Assembly: GCA_047975325.1 (NCBI GenBank)
Contig: JBKEDF010000031.1
Location: 1 to 60,036 of the forward strand
DNA: 60,036 bases
Direction of reading: 5' to 3'
Origin: JBKEDF01 sp047975325
GTDB taxonomy: Bacteria; Pseudomonadota; Alphaproteobacteria; Rhodobacterales; Rhodobacteraceae
The notes beneath the pieces were generated by a model. It made no database searches. It saw nothing but the letters and a program-made list of their open reading frames with translations, and was not told the origin of the DNA. Positions 26,508 to 35,025 of this stretch are shown here, in pieces (the stretch's first letter is position 1; the number at the start of each line of letters is the position of its first letter). The translations under genes were made by a program, and so were the position numbers.

Positions 26508-27689
26508 TCAATGCCCCGGCCGTTCGGGCAGGAACCTGTTGAACACCACCCCGAGACCGACCCCAAGCGCGATGGCAAGGGGTTTTGTCTCGGTCGTGGT
26601 GAAGACCAGAACCAGCAGCACGACCAACGGTTTTCCCATGCCGACGGTCACCGTCGCCCCCACCGCAACCGCCGCCGCCAGCCCCGGATCAAGCCCGGGA
26701 ACAAGCTGCGCCACCGCCAGCCCGGTACAGCCCCCCATGAAGGCCAGCGGCATGATCGGGCCCCCCAGCCATCCCGCAGAAAGGCAAAGTGCCATTGCCA
26801 GCCCTTTCAACAGCGCAACTCCCAAAAGCATGATCGCCCCCACCAGGACCGGATCTGCAGAAATCCGGGCCAGTTCCGCCTGCCCATTGAAACGCAGCTC
26901 GGGCCAGATCGCCATGACCAGCGCGAAAAGCGCGCTGCCAGCCAGAACCTGCAGCCGGATATCGCCACTCAGCCGGGAAAGCAGAACCCCACCCCCCTTT
27001 CGGCAAGCCAGATGGAATATTGCAACCGCCACACCAACCAGCCCGGGCAGTAATAACAGAAGCAATGTCGGTAAATCCGTCAGAAGCGAACCAGCCGAAA
27101 CCGGCAAGGGGATCGCCAGCCCATGCCCCCCCGGCAGCAAGTTGCTTGTCCCGACCAACCCGAAAACACCCGTTGTCGCAGCCAGGAACAGATGCGCCCA
27201 GGGCGCTTCGGGCTTGCTGTCGGCATAGCCCGCCCCGCCCGGGGGAGATCCGTACAGGCCACCCAAGGCGCCCGCGATCCCGATCTGCCTGACCAGCCGC
27301 CGTTCCTGTACATCGCGGCCGATCCGCGCTGCCACGAGATTTGACAATTCCGCAATGACCGCGATCACCCCCGCCTCGGGTCCGATCGCCCCGCCAAAGG
27401 CGACGGAAACGATCCCCAGCACCGCCAGATTGGTAGCCTTGGCAAAGGGTTCCGGCCGGCCTGACTGGCTATCGGCAATCTGACTGTCAAAATTTGAGGC
27501 CGGATCCCGCGCCCTCAGAAACGCGATGATGACCCCGCCCGCCATGACCGTTGCGAAGATCCGCATCGGGCCAACTGCACCACCATGCCCCCAGACCAGC
27601 CCTTCCAGCAAGAACATCGCATGCAGCACAATCGCCGCAAGCGCCCCGGCGATAAAACCATAGACTGTCGCCGTCGCAATCGTTCTCAT
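26508..27689 (-). CDS. ClC-family chloride channel/transporter
   Basis: A 393-residue, highly hydrophobic ClC protein with about 10-11 membrane helices. The gating-glutamate motif reads GGAIGPEAGVIAVIAEL (about 98-114, Glu kept in place of the GREGP form), and the later GWLGGPIMPLAFMGGCTG (about 316-333) corresponds to the GxFxP selectivity element with Met for Phe. Retention of the glutamate suggests a proton-coupled antiporter rather than a pure channel; fluoride- or nitrate-type variants cannot be excluded. No cytoplasmic CBS domains. It has no obvious link to its neighbours. Confidence 0.88.
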   Translation of the reverse strand: MRTIATATVYGFIAGALAAIVLHAMFLLEGLVWGHGGAVGPMRIFATVMAGGVIIAFLRARDPASNFDSQIADSQSGRPEPFAKATNLAVLGIVSVAFGGAIGPEAGVIAVIAELSNLVAARIGRDVQERRLVRQIGIAGALGGLYGSPPGGAGYADSKPEAPWAHLFLAATTGVFGLVGTSNLLPGGHGLAIPLPVSAGSLLTDLPTLLLLLLPGLVGVAVAIFHLACRKGGGVLLSRLSGDIRLQVLAGSALFALVMAIWPELRFNGQAELARISADPVLVGAIMLLGVALLKGLAMALCLSAGWLGGPIMPLAFMGGCTGLAVAQLVPGLDPGLAAAVAVGATVTVGMGKPLVVLLVLVFTTTETKPLAIALGVGLGVVFNRFLPERPGH

Positions 27690-27758
27690 CCGCGCCCTCC
27701 TTCATCAAGGCGGGGCGATCCTGCAACGATTCGGATATTTCCCCAAGATGCCATGCCC

Positions 27759-28673
27759 CTATGGCGCGGCCCGGACATCCCCGGCCGATCCGGTTGCGGA
27801 GGCACGAACCCTTTCCGACAAGGCCAGAAGCTGTTCCGAAATCGGATTGCTGCTGCGCCAGATCATCCCGATCACGCGCCGGGGTGCCGCCTTGCCGAAA
27901 TGTGCAATGGCAACCGGGGCGGATCGGGTCTCAACCGGAACGGCCATTTCCGGGATCAGGGTCACGCCAATCCCCGCGCCCACCATCTGCACCAGTGTGG
28001 ATAATGAGCTTGCATCCATGATCTCCCTCGGGGGGGAGGGGCGCAGCTTGCAAAAGGACAGGGCCTGATCCCGAAAACAATGGCCTTCTTCCAGCAGCAA
28101 GAGCCGCATCTTCTGCAGATCAGTCGGCGAGGGCACCGGCGCGCCGGCCTCCGCCTCGGGCCGTACCAGAACGAATTCCTCCGAAAAAAGCGCAACCTCC
28201 TCCAGTCCCGGTTCCGAAACCGGCAGCGCCAGAATGGCGGCATCAAGGCGGCCTTCCTCCAGTTCCGAAATCAGGCGCGGGGTCACGGTTTCCCGAACAT
28301 TGATTTCCAGCGTCTCTGTCTCCCGTGTCAGGTCACGAATCAGCCGGGGCAACAGATAGGGCGCGATGGTCGGGATCACACCCAGCCGCAATCGTCCGGC
28401 AATACGCCCGCGCCCCGCAGGGGCCAGTTCGCCCAGATCCTCTACCGCGCGCAGAATCTCCCGCACACGGGGCAGGATCTCTTCGCCAAATCGTGTCAAC
28501 CTGATCTGCCGCGCGCGCCGTTCCACCAATGCCGCGCCCAGCGCCTCTTCCAGTTCACGGATCTGCATCGACAACGCGGGCTGGGAAATGGCGCAAAGAT
28601 CGGCCGCCCGGCCGAAATGCCCTTGCCGGGCCAGTGCATCAAAATAACGGAACTGGCGGAATGTCACATTCAT
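27759..28673 (-). CDS. oxyR: Hydrogen peroxide-sensing LysR regulator OxyR
   Basis: A 304-residue LysR-type regulator: winged helix (about 1-60, FRQFRYFDALARQGHFGRAA) and an effector domain. The segment EEGHCFRDQALSFC (about 196-209) keeps both redox cysteines of OxyR with their standard eight-residue spacing, so it should form the peroxide-induced disulfide. It is divergent from katG, its usual target, across a 124-base AT-rich gap. No Shine-Dalgarno sequence is evident before the ATG. Confidence 0.93.
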   Translation of the reverse strand: MNVTFRQFRYFDALARQGHFGRAADLCAISQPALSMQIRELEEALGAALVERRARQIRLTRFGEEILPRVREILRAVEDLGELAPAGRGRIAGRLRLGVIPTIAPYLLPRLIRDLTRETETLEINVRETVTPRLISELEEGRLDAAILALPVSEPGLEEVALFSEEFVLVRPEAEAGAPVPSPTDLQKMRLLLLEEGHCFRDQALSFCKLRPSPPREIMDASSLSTLVQMVGAGIGVTLIPEMAVPVETRSAPVAIAHFGKAAPRRVIGMIWRSSNPISEQLLALSERVRASATGSAGDVRAAP

Positions 28674-28797
28674 AATATATTCTTATTACTAATATCAGAA
28701 AATACAACTAAAACCAATCACAAATCTCTGTTAGAACGATTCCAGACCATCGGAGGCCGATCCGGGACCGACGGAAAATCAGAAAAAGGAGACCGAC
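28674..28797. promoter_or_regulatory. oxyR-katG divergent control region
   Basis: An AT-rich gap holding promoters for both genes. ATATT (28677-28681) and AATAT (28691-28695) form a short inverted repeat with nine bases between, directly upstream of oxyR, a possible LysR-type site. I cannot assign an exact OxyR box or -35/-10 pair. AAGGAG precedes katG. Confidence 0.45.
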
Positions 28798-30975
28798 ATG
28801 GACGGAAACGATATCGCAAAGCAGGGCAAATGCCCGGTCATGCATGGCGGTTTGACTACGACGGAGGGATCGGTCACGGATTGGTGGCCAAAATCGCTCA
28901 AGCTCGACATCCTGCATCAGCATGACAGCAAGACCAACCCGATGGGGGCTGAGTTCAACTATCGCGAAGAGGTCAAGAAACTCGATACCGAGGCCCTGAA
29001 GGCCGATCTCAAGGCATTGATGACTGACAGCCAGGATTGGTGGCCTGCCGACTGGGGCCATTATGGCGGGCTTTTCGTCCGCATGGCCTGGCACGCGGCC
29101 GGCACCTACCGGATGGCCGATGGGCGTGGCGGCGCCAATACCGGCAACCAGCGCTTTGCACCACTGAATTCCTGGCCCGACAATGCCAGCCTCGACAAGG
29201 GGCGTCGTTTGCTCTGGCCGATCAAGAAGAAATACGGCAACCGGCTGTCCTGGGCCGATCTGATCATCCTGGCCGGAACGATGGCCTATGAAAGCATGGG
29301 GCTCAAGAGCTACGGTTTTGCCTTCGGACGCGAAGATATCTGGCATCCGGAACAGGATATCTATTGGGGCGCTGAACGCGAATGGCTGGCCCCAAGTGAT
29401 GAACGCTATGGTGATGTGGCCAATCCCGAAACCATGGAAAATCCCCTGGCGGCGGTGCAGATGGGGCTGATCTATGTCAACCCGCAGGGTGTAAACGGCA
29501 AGCCTGATCCATTGAAAACCGCAGCCCAGGTGCGCGAAACCTTTGCCCGGATGGCCATGAATGATGAGGAAACCGCAGCGCTGACCGCCGGCGGGCACAC
29601 CGTGGGCAAGGCCCATGGCAACGGCAATGCCGAGGCGCTTGGCCCCGACCCCGAAGCGGCCGATGTGACCGATCAGGGGCTTGGCTGGTCCAATCCCGCC
29701 CAGAATGGCAAGGCCAGCCTGGCAGTCACCTCAGGTCTTGAAGGCGCATGGACGACCCACCCCACGAAATGGGATAACGGCTTTTTCGACATGCTCTTCG
29801 GTCATGAATGGGAACTGACCAAAAGCCCCGCCGGCGCATTGCAATGGGAACCTGTCGATATCAGGGAAGAAGACAAGCCGCTCGATCCGACCGATCCTTC
29901 CAAACGCCATAATCCAATGATGACGGATGCCGATATGGCAATGAAGATGGACCCCGAATATCGCAGGATATCGGAAAGGTTCTGGAAGGATCCTGCCTAT
30001 TTCTCCGATACATTCGCACGTGCCTGGTTCAAGCTGACCCATCGCGACATGGGCCCGCCAAGCCGTTACCGCGGCCCGGATGCCCCTTCGGAAATCATGA
30101 TCTGGCAAGATCCGGTTCCGGCAGGCAAGGCCGATTACGACGTGGCGGCAGTCAAGGCGAAAATCGCCTCGGCCGGACTTTCGGTTGCTGACATGGTCAC
30201 CACCGCCTGGGACAGCGCCCGCACCTATCGCGGCTCGGATTTCCGCGGCGGTGCCAATGGGGCGCGGATCCGCCTCGCCCCGCAAAAGGATTGGGATGGC
30301 AATGAACCGGCGCGTCTGGCCAAGGTGCTGGCGGCACTCGACCCCATCGCGCGGGAAACCGGCGCCAGCCTTGCCGATGTGATCGTGCTGGCGGGCAATT
30401 TCGGCATCGAACAGGCTGCGAAGGCCGCCGGGCATGACGTGACCGTTCCCTTCGCCCCGGGTCGCGGCGACGCCACGGAGGATCAGACCGATCCGGCCTC
30501 TTTTGCCGTGCTGGAGCCTCTGGCCGATGGCTACCGCAACTGGCAAAAGCAGGACTATGTTGTCGATCCCGAGGAAATGCTGCTTGATCGCACACAGCTC
30601 ATGGGCCTGACCGCAGCGGAAATGACCGTCCTGATCGGTGGCATGCGCGCCATGGGGACCAACCATGGCGGTACCGATCATGGCGTCTTCACGGATCGAA
30701 AAGGGGTGCTGACAACGGATTTCTTTGTCAACCTGACCGATATGGGCAATAGCTGGCACAAGGCCGATGGCGGGATCTACGAATTACGTGATCGCAAGAC
30801 CGGCGCGGTAAAATGGACCGCCACGCGGGTCGATCTCGTCTTCGGTTCCAATTCCATCCTGCGCGCCTATGCCGAACTTTATGCCCAGGATGACAATGCC
30901 GGTAAATTCGTCGCGGATTTCGTCACCGCCTGGACCAAGGTGATGAATGCCGACCGTTACGACCTGACCGCCTGA
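28798..30975 (+). CDS. katG: Catalase-peroxidase KatG
   Basis: A 725-residue haem enzyme removing hydrogen peroxide (catalase) and organic peroxides. The N-terminal domain has the distal site RMAWHAAGTYR (Arg-Trp-His, about 96-106), the adduct Tyr in YVNPQGVNG and proximal TAGGHTVGKAHGN (about 261-273). The C-terminal half is the usual inactive duplicate. Length matches the family (about 720-750). The start at ATG 28798 has AAGGAG eight bases before. Divergent OxyR implies peroxide induction. A terminator hairpin follows the stop. Confidence 0.97.
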   Translation: MDGNDIAKQGKCPVMHGGLTTTEGSVTDWWPKSLKLDILHQHDSKTNPMGAEFNYREEVKKLDTEALKADLKALMTDSQDWWPADWGHYGGLFVRMAWHAAGTYRMADGRGGANTGNQRFAPLNSWPDNASLDKGRRLLWPIKKKYGNRLSWADLIILAGTMAYESMGLKSYGFAFGREDIWHPEQDIYWGAEREWLAPSDERYGDVANPETMENPLAAVQMGLIYVNPQGVNGKPDPLKTAAQVRETFARMAMNDEETAALTAGGHTVGKAHGNGNAEALGPDPEAADVTDQGLGWSNPAQNGKASLAVTSGLEGAWTTHPTKWDNGFFDMLFGHEWELTKSPAGALQWEPVDIREEDKPLDPTDPSKRHNPMMTDADMAMKMDPEYRRISERFWKDPAYFSDTFARAWFKLTHRDMGPPSRYRGPDAPSEIMIWQDPVPAGKADYDVAAVKAKIASAGLSVADMVTTAWDSARTYRGSDFRGGANGARIRLAPQKDWDGNEPARLAKVLAALDPIARETGASLADVIVLAGNFGIEQAAKAAGHDVTVPFAPGRGDATEDQTDPASFAVLEPLADGYRNWQKQDYVVDPEEMLLDRTQLMGLTAAEMTVLIGGMRAMGTNHGGTDHGVFTDRKGVLTTDFFVNLTDMGNSWHKADGGIYELRDRKTGAVKWTATRVDLVFGSNSILRAYAELYAQDDNAGKFVADFVTAWTKVMNADRYDLTA

Positions 30976-30986
30976 GACCACCCAAC

Positions 30987-31018
30987 GGGCAGGTCCCTGT
31001 ACGGGGCCTGTCCCTTTT
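30987..31018 (+). terminator. katG intrinsic terminator
   Basis: GGGCAGGTCCC pairs with GGGGCCTGTCCC (one bulged T) around loop TGTA-type bases at 30987-31014, followed by TTTT (31015-31018), 11 bases after the katG stop. Confidence 0.7.
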
Positions 31019-31044
31019 CCGATATCGGTATAGGTGACGGAAGA

Positions 31045-31065
31045 AATTTTGATATCATCAAAATT
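31045..31065. repeat. Perfect 9-base inverted repeat with 3-base spacer
   Basis: AATTTTGAT (31045-31053) is the exact reverse complement of ATCAAAATT (31057-31065), separated by ATC. It lies in the convergent gap between katG and hisE, downstream of both genes. The near-continuous dyad looks more like a protein-binding site than a terminator, but no promoter is near. Function unknown. Confidence 0.6.
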
Positions 31066-31093
31066 GCGCAGCATCAGCGTTATAAGGTTAAGA

Positions 31094-31133
31094 ATAGCAA
31101 TGCGACCGGATCAAAATCCGGTCGCATTGCTAT
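31094..31133. terminator. Perfect 18-base stem, 4-base loop between katG and hisE
   Basis: Bases 31094-31111 are exactly complementary to 31116-31133 (arm core TAGCAATGCGACCGGAT) with loop CAAA. It lies 23 bases after the hisE stop on the reverse strand, where TTCTTAA follows the stem, so it could terminate the his genes and serve katG read-through as well. The perfect 18-base stem is unusually long for a terminator here. Confidence 0.6.
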
Positions 31134-31156
31134 ATCACCATAACGGCAGACCGTAA

Positions 31157-31468
31157 TCAGCCGCGTGATGCCTTTTCGGCAATCCCGCTCTTTCCTTCGC
31201 GACGCGCAAGTTCGGCCTCGACTTCCTCCAGGGTGATGCCACGTGCCGCAAGCATCACCAACAGGTGGTAGATTACATCCGCCGCTTCGGAGGTCAGTCG
31301 CGCCCGATCCCCCTTCACCGCCTCTATGATCGCCTCGATCGCCTCTTCACCAAATTTCTCGGCGCATTTTTCTGGCCCCCGGGCCAGAAGCTTCGCCGTC
31401 CAGGAACTGTCCGGATCCGCCCCTCGGCGTGCGGCGATGGTGGCAGCAAGATCATGGATTGTACTCAT
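31157..31468 (-). CDS. hisE: Phosphoribosyl-ATP diphosphatase
   Basis: A 103-residue MazG-like helical enzyme for step 2 of histidine synthesis (PR-ATP to PR-AMP plus diphosphate). Motif EKFGEEAIEAIIEAVKGD (about 37-54) and the ExxD-type SEAADVIYHLLVMLAARG (about 59-76) carry the metal ligands. Its ATG overlaps the hisF stop (ATGA). As usual in alphaproteobacteria it is separate from HisI. Confidence 0.96.
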   Translation of the reverse strand: MSTIHDLAATIAARRGADPDSSWTAKLLARGPEKCAEKFGEEAIEAIIEAVKGDRARLTSEAADVIYHLLVMLAARGITLEEVEAELARREGKSGIAEKASRG

Positions 31469-32225
31469 TGCAACCTCACAGGAATTCCTGCAGCGGCCAT
31501 ATGCGCCTTTGCCTCACCGATGGTGAACTCCCCAAAGTGAAAGATCGAGGCCGCCAGAACCGCCGAAGCGCCCCCCTGCATCACCCCCTCAACCAGATGA
31601 TCAAGTGTGCCAACCCCACCCGAGGCAATCACCGGGATGGGCACCGCCTGCGAAATCGCACGGGTAAGCGCAATATTGAACCCCGCGCGGGTGCCATCGC
31701 GATCCATCGAGGTCAGCAGGATTTCTCCGGCCCCTTTCGCGGTAACCGTGCGGGCGAAATACACCGCATCGATCCCGGTGGGCTTGCGCCCACCATGGGT
31801 GAAGATCTCCCATTTTCCCGGCGCGACGGTCTTGGCATCAATCGCCACGACAATGCACTGGCTGCCAAAACGATCCGCCGCCGCCGCCACGACATCGGGA
31901 TCGGCCACGGCAGCGGAATTGAAACTGACCTTATCCGCCCCGGCCAGCAGCAGCGCACGCACATCTTCAGGCGTGCGCACACCGCCACCCACGGTCAGCG
32001 GCATGAAACATTGCTCGGCCGTGCGCGTAACCAGATCGAACATCGTACCGCGGTTTCATGCGTGGCATGGATATCGAGGAAGCAAAGTTCATCCGCACCG
32101 GCCGCATCATAGGCGCGCGCGGCCTCCACCGGATCGCCGGCATCGATCAGATCCACGAAATTCACACCCTTGACCACGCGGCCATCGGCGACATCGAGAC
32201 AGGGAATAATCCGGGTTTTCAGCAT
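31465..32225 (-). pseudogene. hisF: Imidazole glycerol phosphate synthase cyclase subunit HisF, frameshifted
   Basis: HisF makes imidazole glycerol phosphate and AICAR with HisH. The gene is split between two frames. The 5' part (from ATG 32225, MLKTRIIPCLDVADGRVVKG) reads normally to DIHATHE and then turns into nonsense. The 3' part resumes in another frame at MFDLVTRTAEQCFMPLTVGG and continues to the stop. The expected joint is HATHENRGTMFDL; the sequence has TTT at 32054-32056 (AAA on the coding strand) where TTTT would restore it. With one base restored the protein is 253 residues, the normal length, with both catalytic Asp regions (CLDV; TSMDRDGT) intact. The homopolymer position makes a sequencing error a strong possibility; a real mutation would cause histidine auxotrophy unless compensated. 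Confidence 0.9.
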
Positions 32226-32292
32226 GGACGGTCTTCCGGGATCAGAACGCCCAAGGCTTACTGCCCGGAGCGCGGCGATGCAACGGTCTGCA

Positions 32293-33012
32293 TCAGGCTG
32301 CCAGCGCCCGCAGCGCAGCCGTGAGGTGGATCGCCCCGTCATAAAGCGCACGACCTGAAATTGCCCCCGCAATCACCCCGGTATCGCGCAGCGCGGTCAG
32401 GTCCTCCATCCGCGACACCCCGCCGGAGGCGATGACCGGGATCGAAACCGCACGGGCGAGCGCCTCGGTCGCCTCGACATTCGGCCCGGCCATCGCGCCG
32501 TCACGGTCGATATCGGTATAGATGATCGCGGCCACCCCGGCATCCTCAAAGCTGCGCGCCAGGTCAGTGGCCATCACATCGGTTTCCTCCGCCCAGCCAC
32601 GCGTTGCCACACGGCCCTTGCGGGCATCGATCCCCACGGCGACCTTGCCGGGGAAAACCTGTGCCGCCTCGCGGACCAGATCGGGGTTTTCCACCGCAAC
32701 CGTCCCCAAGATCACCCGCGAAAGCCCTTTTTCCAGCCACATCGCGATAGTGGCCATATCGCGGATCCCGCCGCCCAGTTGGGCGGGCACCTTGATACGG
32801 GCCAGGATCGCCTCCACCGCTGCCGCATTGACCGGCGCGCCCGCGAAAGCACCGTTCAGATCCACAAGATGCAGCCATTCACATCCTGCCGCCTCAAATT
32901 TGGCGGCCTGCGCCGCCGGGTCATCGCCAAAGACGGTAGCGGCCTCCATCTCCCCACGCAAAAGACGCACGCATTGGCCATCCTTGAGGTCAATCGCGGG
33001 ATAAAGGATCAT
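32293..33012 (-). CDS. hisA: ProFAR isomerase HisA
   Basis: A 239-residue (beta/alpha)8 barrel isomerase for step 4 of histidine synthesis. The first catalytic Asp is in MILYPAIDLKDGQCVRL (about 8) and the second in YTDIDRDGAMAGPN (about 170). ATG 33012 follows GGAAGGGAG and is the family start; an in-frame ATG six codons earlier is less likely. It is 67 bases upstream of hisF and 87 bases after hisH on the same strand. Confidence 0.95.
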   Translation of the reverse strand: MILYPAIDLKDGQCVRLLRGEMEAATVFGDDPAAQAAKFEAAGCEWLHLVDLNGAFAGAPVNAAAVEAILARIKVPAQLGGGIRDMATIAMWLEKGLSRVILGTVAVENPDLVREAAQVFPGKVAVGIDARKGRVATRGWAEETDVMATDLARSFEDAGVAAIIYTDIDRDGAMAGPNVEATEALARAVSIPVIASGGVSRMEDLTALRDTGVIAGAISGRALYDGAIHLTAALRALAA

Positions 33013-33099
33013 CGCCGGGCTCCCTTCCATGGGCTTTGCCGCCTTCTGACATGCCCCGCCCCCGGGAACAAGGGTCCGGCGGGAACGGCAGGCAGTCGG

Positions 33100-33738
33100 T
33101 TACGGGGCCCAGCGCAGGAAATTCGCGATCAGCCGCAACCCGGTCTTTTGACTTTTCTCCGGATGAAACTGCGTGCCCACCATCGTATCGCGACCAATAA
33201 TCGCCGTCACCGCGCCACCATAATCCACATGGGCCAGGCGTTGTACCGGATCGGCAACACGGAACTGGTAGGAATGCACGAAATAGGCGTGATCGCCCGT
33301 TTCAAGCCCCCCCAGAACCGGGTGCGGCCGATCGATTACCAGATCGTTCCAGCCCATATGCGGCACTTTCAGGCCCGGCTCCGACGGTTCAATCCGTCCG
33401 ACCTCCCCCCCGATCCAGTCAAAGCCGGGCGTTTCGGTATATTCCAGCCCGCGCGTTGCCATCATCTGCATGCCCACACAGATCCCCAGAAAGGGCCGCC
33501 CGCGCTGCTGCACAGCCTCCTCGATGGCCTCGAAAAGCCCGCCACGATCCCCCAGCGCATGACGACAGGCAGGAAAGGCGCCATCGCCGGGCAGGACGAT
33601 CCGATCGGCGCGGGCCACATCTTCGGGCTGATCGGTAATCAGGATCTCCCCGCCGCCAACCTCCGCCGCCATGCGCTGAAAGGCCTTTTCGGCGGAATGC
33701 AGATTCCCGCTGTCGTAATCGACAAGAACCGTCCGCAT
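33100..33738 (-). CDS. hisH: Imidazole glycerol phosphate synthase glutamine amidotransferase HisH
   Basis: A 212-residue class-I glutaminase that supplies ammonia to HisF. The triad is visible: Cys in GICVGMQMM (about 86), and His/Glu in TQFHPEKSQ (about 193-195). The oxyanion region LPGDGAFPA is present. Three bases separate it from hisB. Because its partner HisF is frameshifted, the complex may not be made if the mutation is genuine. Confidence 0.96.
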   Translation of the reverse strand: MRTVLVDYDSGNLHSAEKAFQRMAAEVGGGEILITDQPEDVARADRIVLPGDGAFPACRHALGDRGGLFEAIEEAVQQRGRPFLGICVGMQMMATRGLEYTETPGFDWIGGEVGRIEPSEPGLKVPHMGWNDLVIDRPHPVLGGLETGDHAYFVHSYQFRVADPVQRLAHVDYGGAVTAIIGRDTMVGTQFHPEKSQKTGLRLIANFLRWAP

Positions 33739-33741
33739 CGT

Positions 33742-34329
33742 TCAGAGCATTCCCTTCGTCGAAGGAAGCGCATCCCCCGCACGCGGGTCGGGCTCCATCG
33801 CCATGCGCAGGGATTTCGCCACCGCCTTGAAGGATGCCTCGGCAATGTGGTGGCTGTTGAAACCGTGGATGCGATCAAGATGCAGGGTAATCCCGCCATG
33901 GGTGGCAAGGGCCTGAAAGAATTCGCGCACCAGTTCGGTATCGAAACTGCCGATCTTCGGCGTCGGGAAATCCATGTTCCAGACAAGATAGGGCCGCCCG
34001 GACAGATCCAGTGCCGCGACCACCTGCGCGTCATCCATCGCCAGCCGGAAATGGCCATAACGGCGGATCCCGCGCTTGTCACCAACCGCACGGGACAGGG
34101 CCTGGCCCAATGCAATACCGACATCCTCCACCGTGTGGTGATCATCGATATGCAGATCACCCTCGGCCCTCACCTTGATATCGATCAGCGAATGCCGGGC
34201 AAGCTGATCAAGCATATGGTCAAAGAACCCGACCCCCGTCTTGCAGTCGGACCGACCGGTGCCATCCAGATCGACCGAAAGTACGATAGCCGTTTCATTG
34301 GTCTTGCGGGTGATCTCTGCCTTGCGCAT
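33742..34329 (-). CDS. hisB: Imidazoleglycerol-phosphate dehydratase
   Basis: A 195-residue monofunctional manganese enzyme for step 6 of histidine synthesis. The two metal-binding repeats HHTVEDVGIALGQAL (about 64-78) and SHHIAEASFKAVAKSL (about 157-172) are present, together with GFFDHMLDQLARHS. It is first of the hisB-hisH-hisA-hisF-hisE cluster. Confidence 0.97.
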   Translation of the reverse strand: MRKAEITRKTNETAIVLSVDLDGTGRSDCKTGVGFFDHMLDQLARHSLIDIKVRAEGDLHIDDHHTVEDVGIALGQALSRAVGDKRGIRRYGHFRLAMDDAQVVAALDLSGRPYLVWNMDFPTPKIGSFDTELVREFFQALATHGGITLHLDRIHGFNSHHIAEASFKAVAKSLRMAMEPDPRAGDALPSTKGML

Positions 34330-34391
34330 GGGGGGCTCCGCCTGATGGGGTCAGGCGGCTTATAGGCGCCATGCCGCAGCTTGGGAAGGGG

Positions 34392-34982
34392 TCACGCCAG
34401 GACCGGCCAGATCGACAGCACCAGAAGCACCGCCATTGTCACATTGAAGATACGCAACCGCCGCAGATCGGACAGAAAATTCCGCATCTTGTGTCCCAAC
34501 CCTGCCCAGATCACCACAGCAGGAACGCCGACCAGGGCAAAGACAGCGGCAACCCAGATCATTTCCACCATCTGCTGGCCGGGCGCAAAGGCGATGGTTC
34601 CCGTCGTGGCAATGGCCCAGGCCTTGGGATTGACCCATTGAAACGCCGCCGCCTGAACAAAGGAAAACGGCTGGCCGGAGGCCTCCTCCGGCCGGGGCGG
34701 GGCCGCAGTCGCGATTTTCCAGGCCAACCAGAGCATATAGACCACGCTCAGCGCTTTCAGCACCAGATCGGCGCGCGGTTCAGCCTGAAACACGCCCGCA
34801 ACCCCCAGACCGACCGAAAGGATCATCCCCGAAAAACCAAAGACAATCCCCGTCATATGCGGCACCGTCCGGCGAAAACCGAAATTCACGCCGGAGGCCA
34901 TCAACATCATCGTATTGGGCCCCGGCGTGGCCGAGGTTACAAAGGCAAAAATCACAAGTGCCAGAAACCAGTCTACGGTCAC
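34392..34982 (-). CDS. LysE/RhtB family amino acid exporter
   Basis: A 196-residue inner-membrane protein with about six helices. The family motif SATPGPNTMMLMASGVNFG (about 17-35) and the mid-protein NPKAWAIATTG (about 117-127) mark the LysE/RhtB translocators, which expel amino acids or their analogues. The start is GTG at 34982 with GGGAGG upstream. The substrate is unknown. Confidence 0.9.
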   Translation of the reverse strand: MTVDWFLALVIFAFVTSATPGPNTMMLMASGVNFGFRRTVPHMTGIVFGFSGMILSVGLGVAGVFQAEPRADLVLKALSVVYMLWLAWKIATAAPPRPEEASGQPFSFVQAAAFQWVNPKAWAIATTGTIAFAPGQQMVEMIWVAAVFALVGVPAVVIWAGLGHKMRNFLSDLRRLRIFNVTMAVLLVLSIWPVLA

Positions 34983-35025
34983 GGGCCTGCCTCCCTGATC
35001 GGCACCAATGGCTTTCCCGGCCCGG

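Noticed and set aside
31465..32372. Two separate short genes in place of hisF
   Set aside because: The two pieces are consecutive halves of a single HisF, and one added base joins them at the expected residue.
32779..34365. Long + strand open frame (528 codons) opposite hisA, hisH and hisB
   Set aside because: Shadow of conserved histidine genes; no domain recognised.
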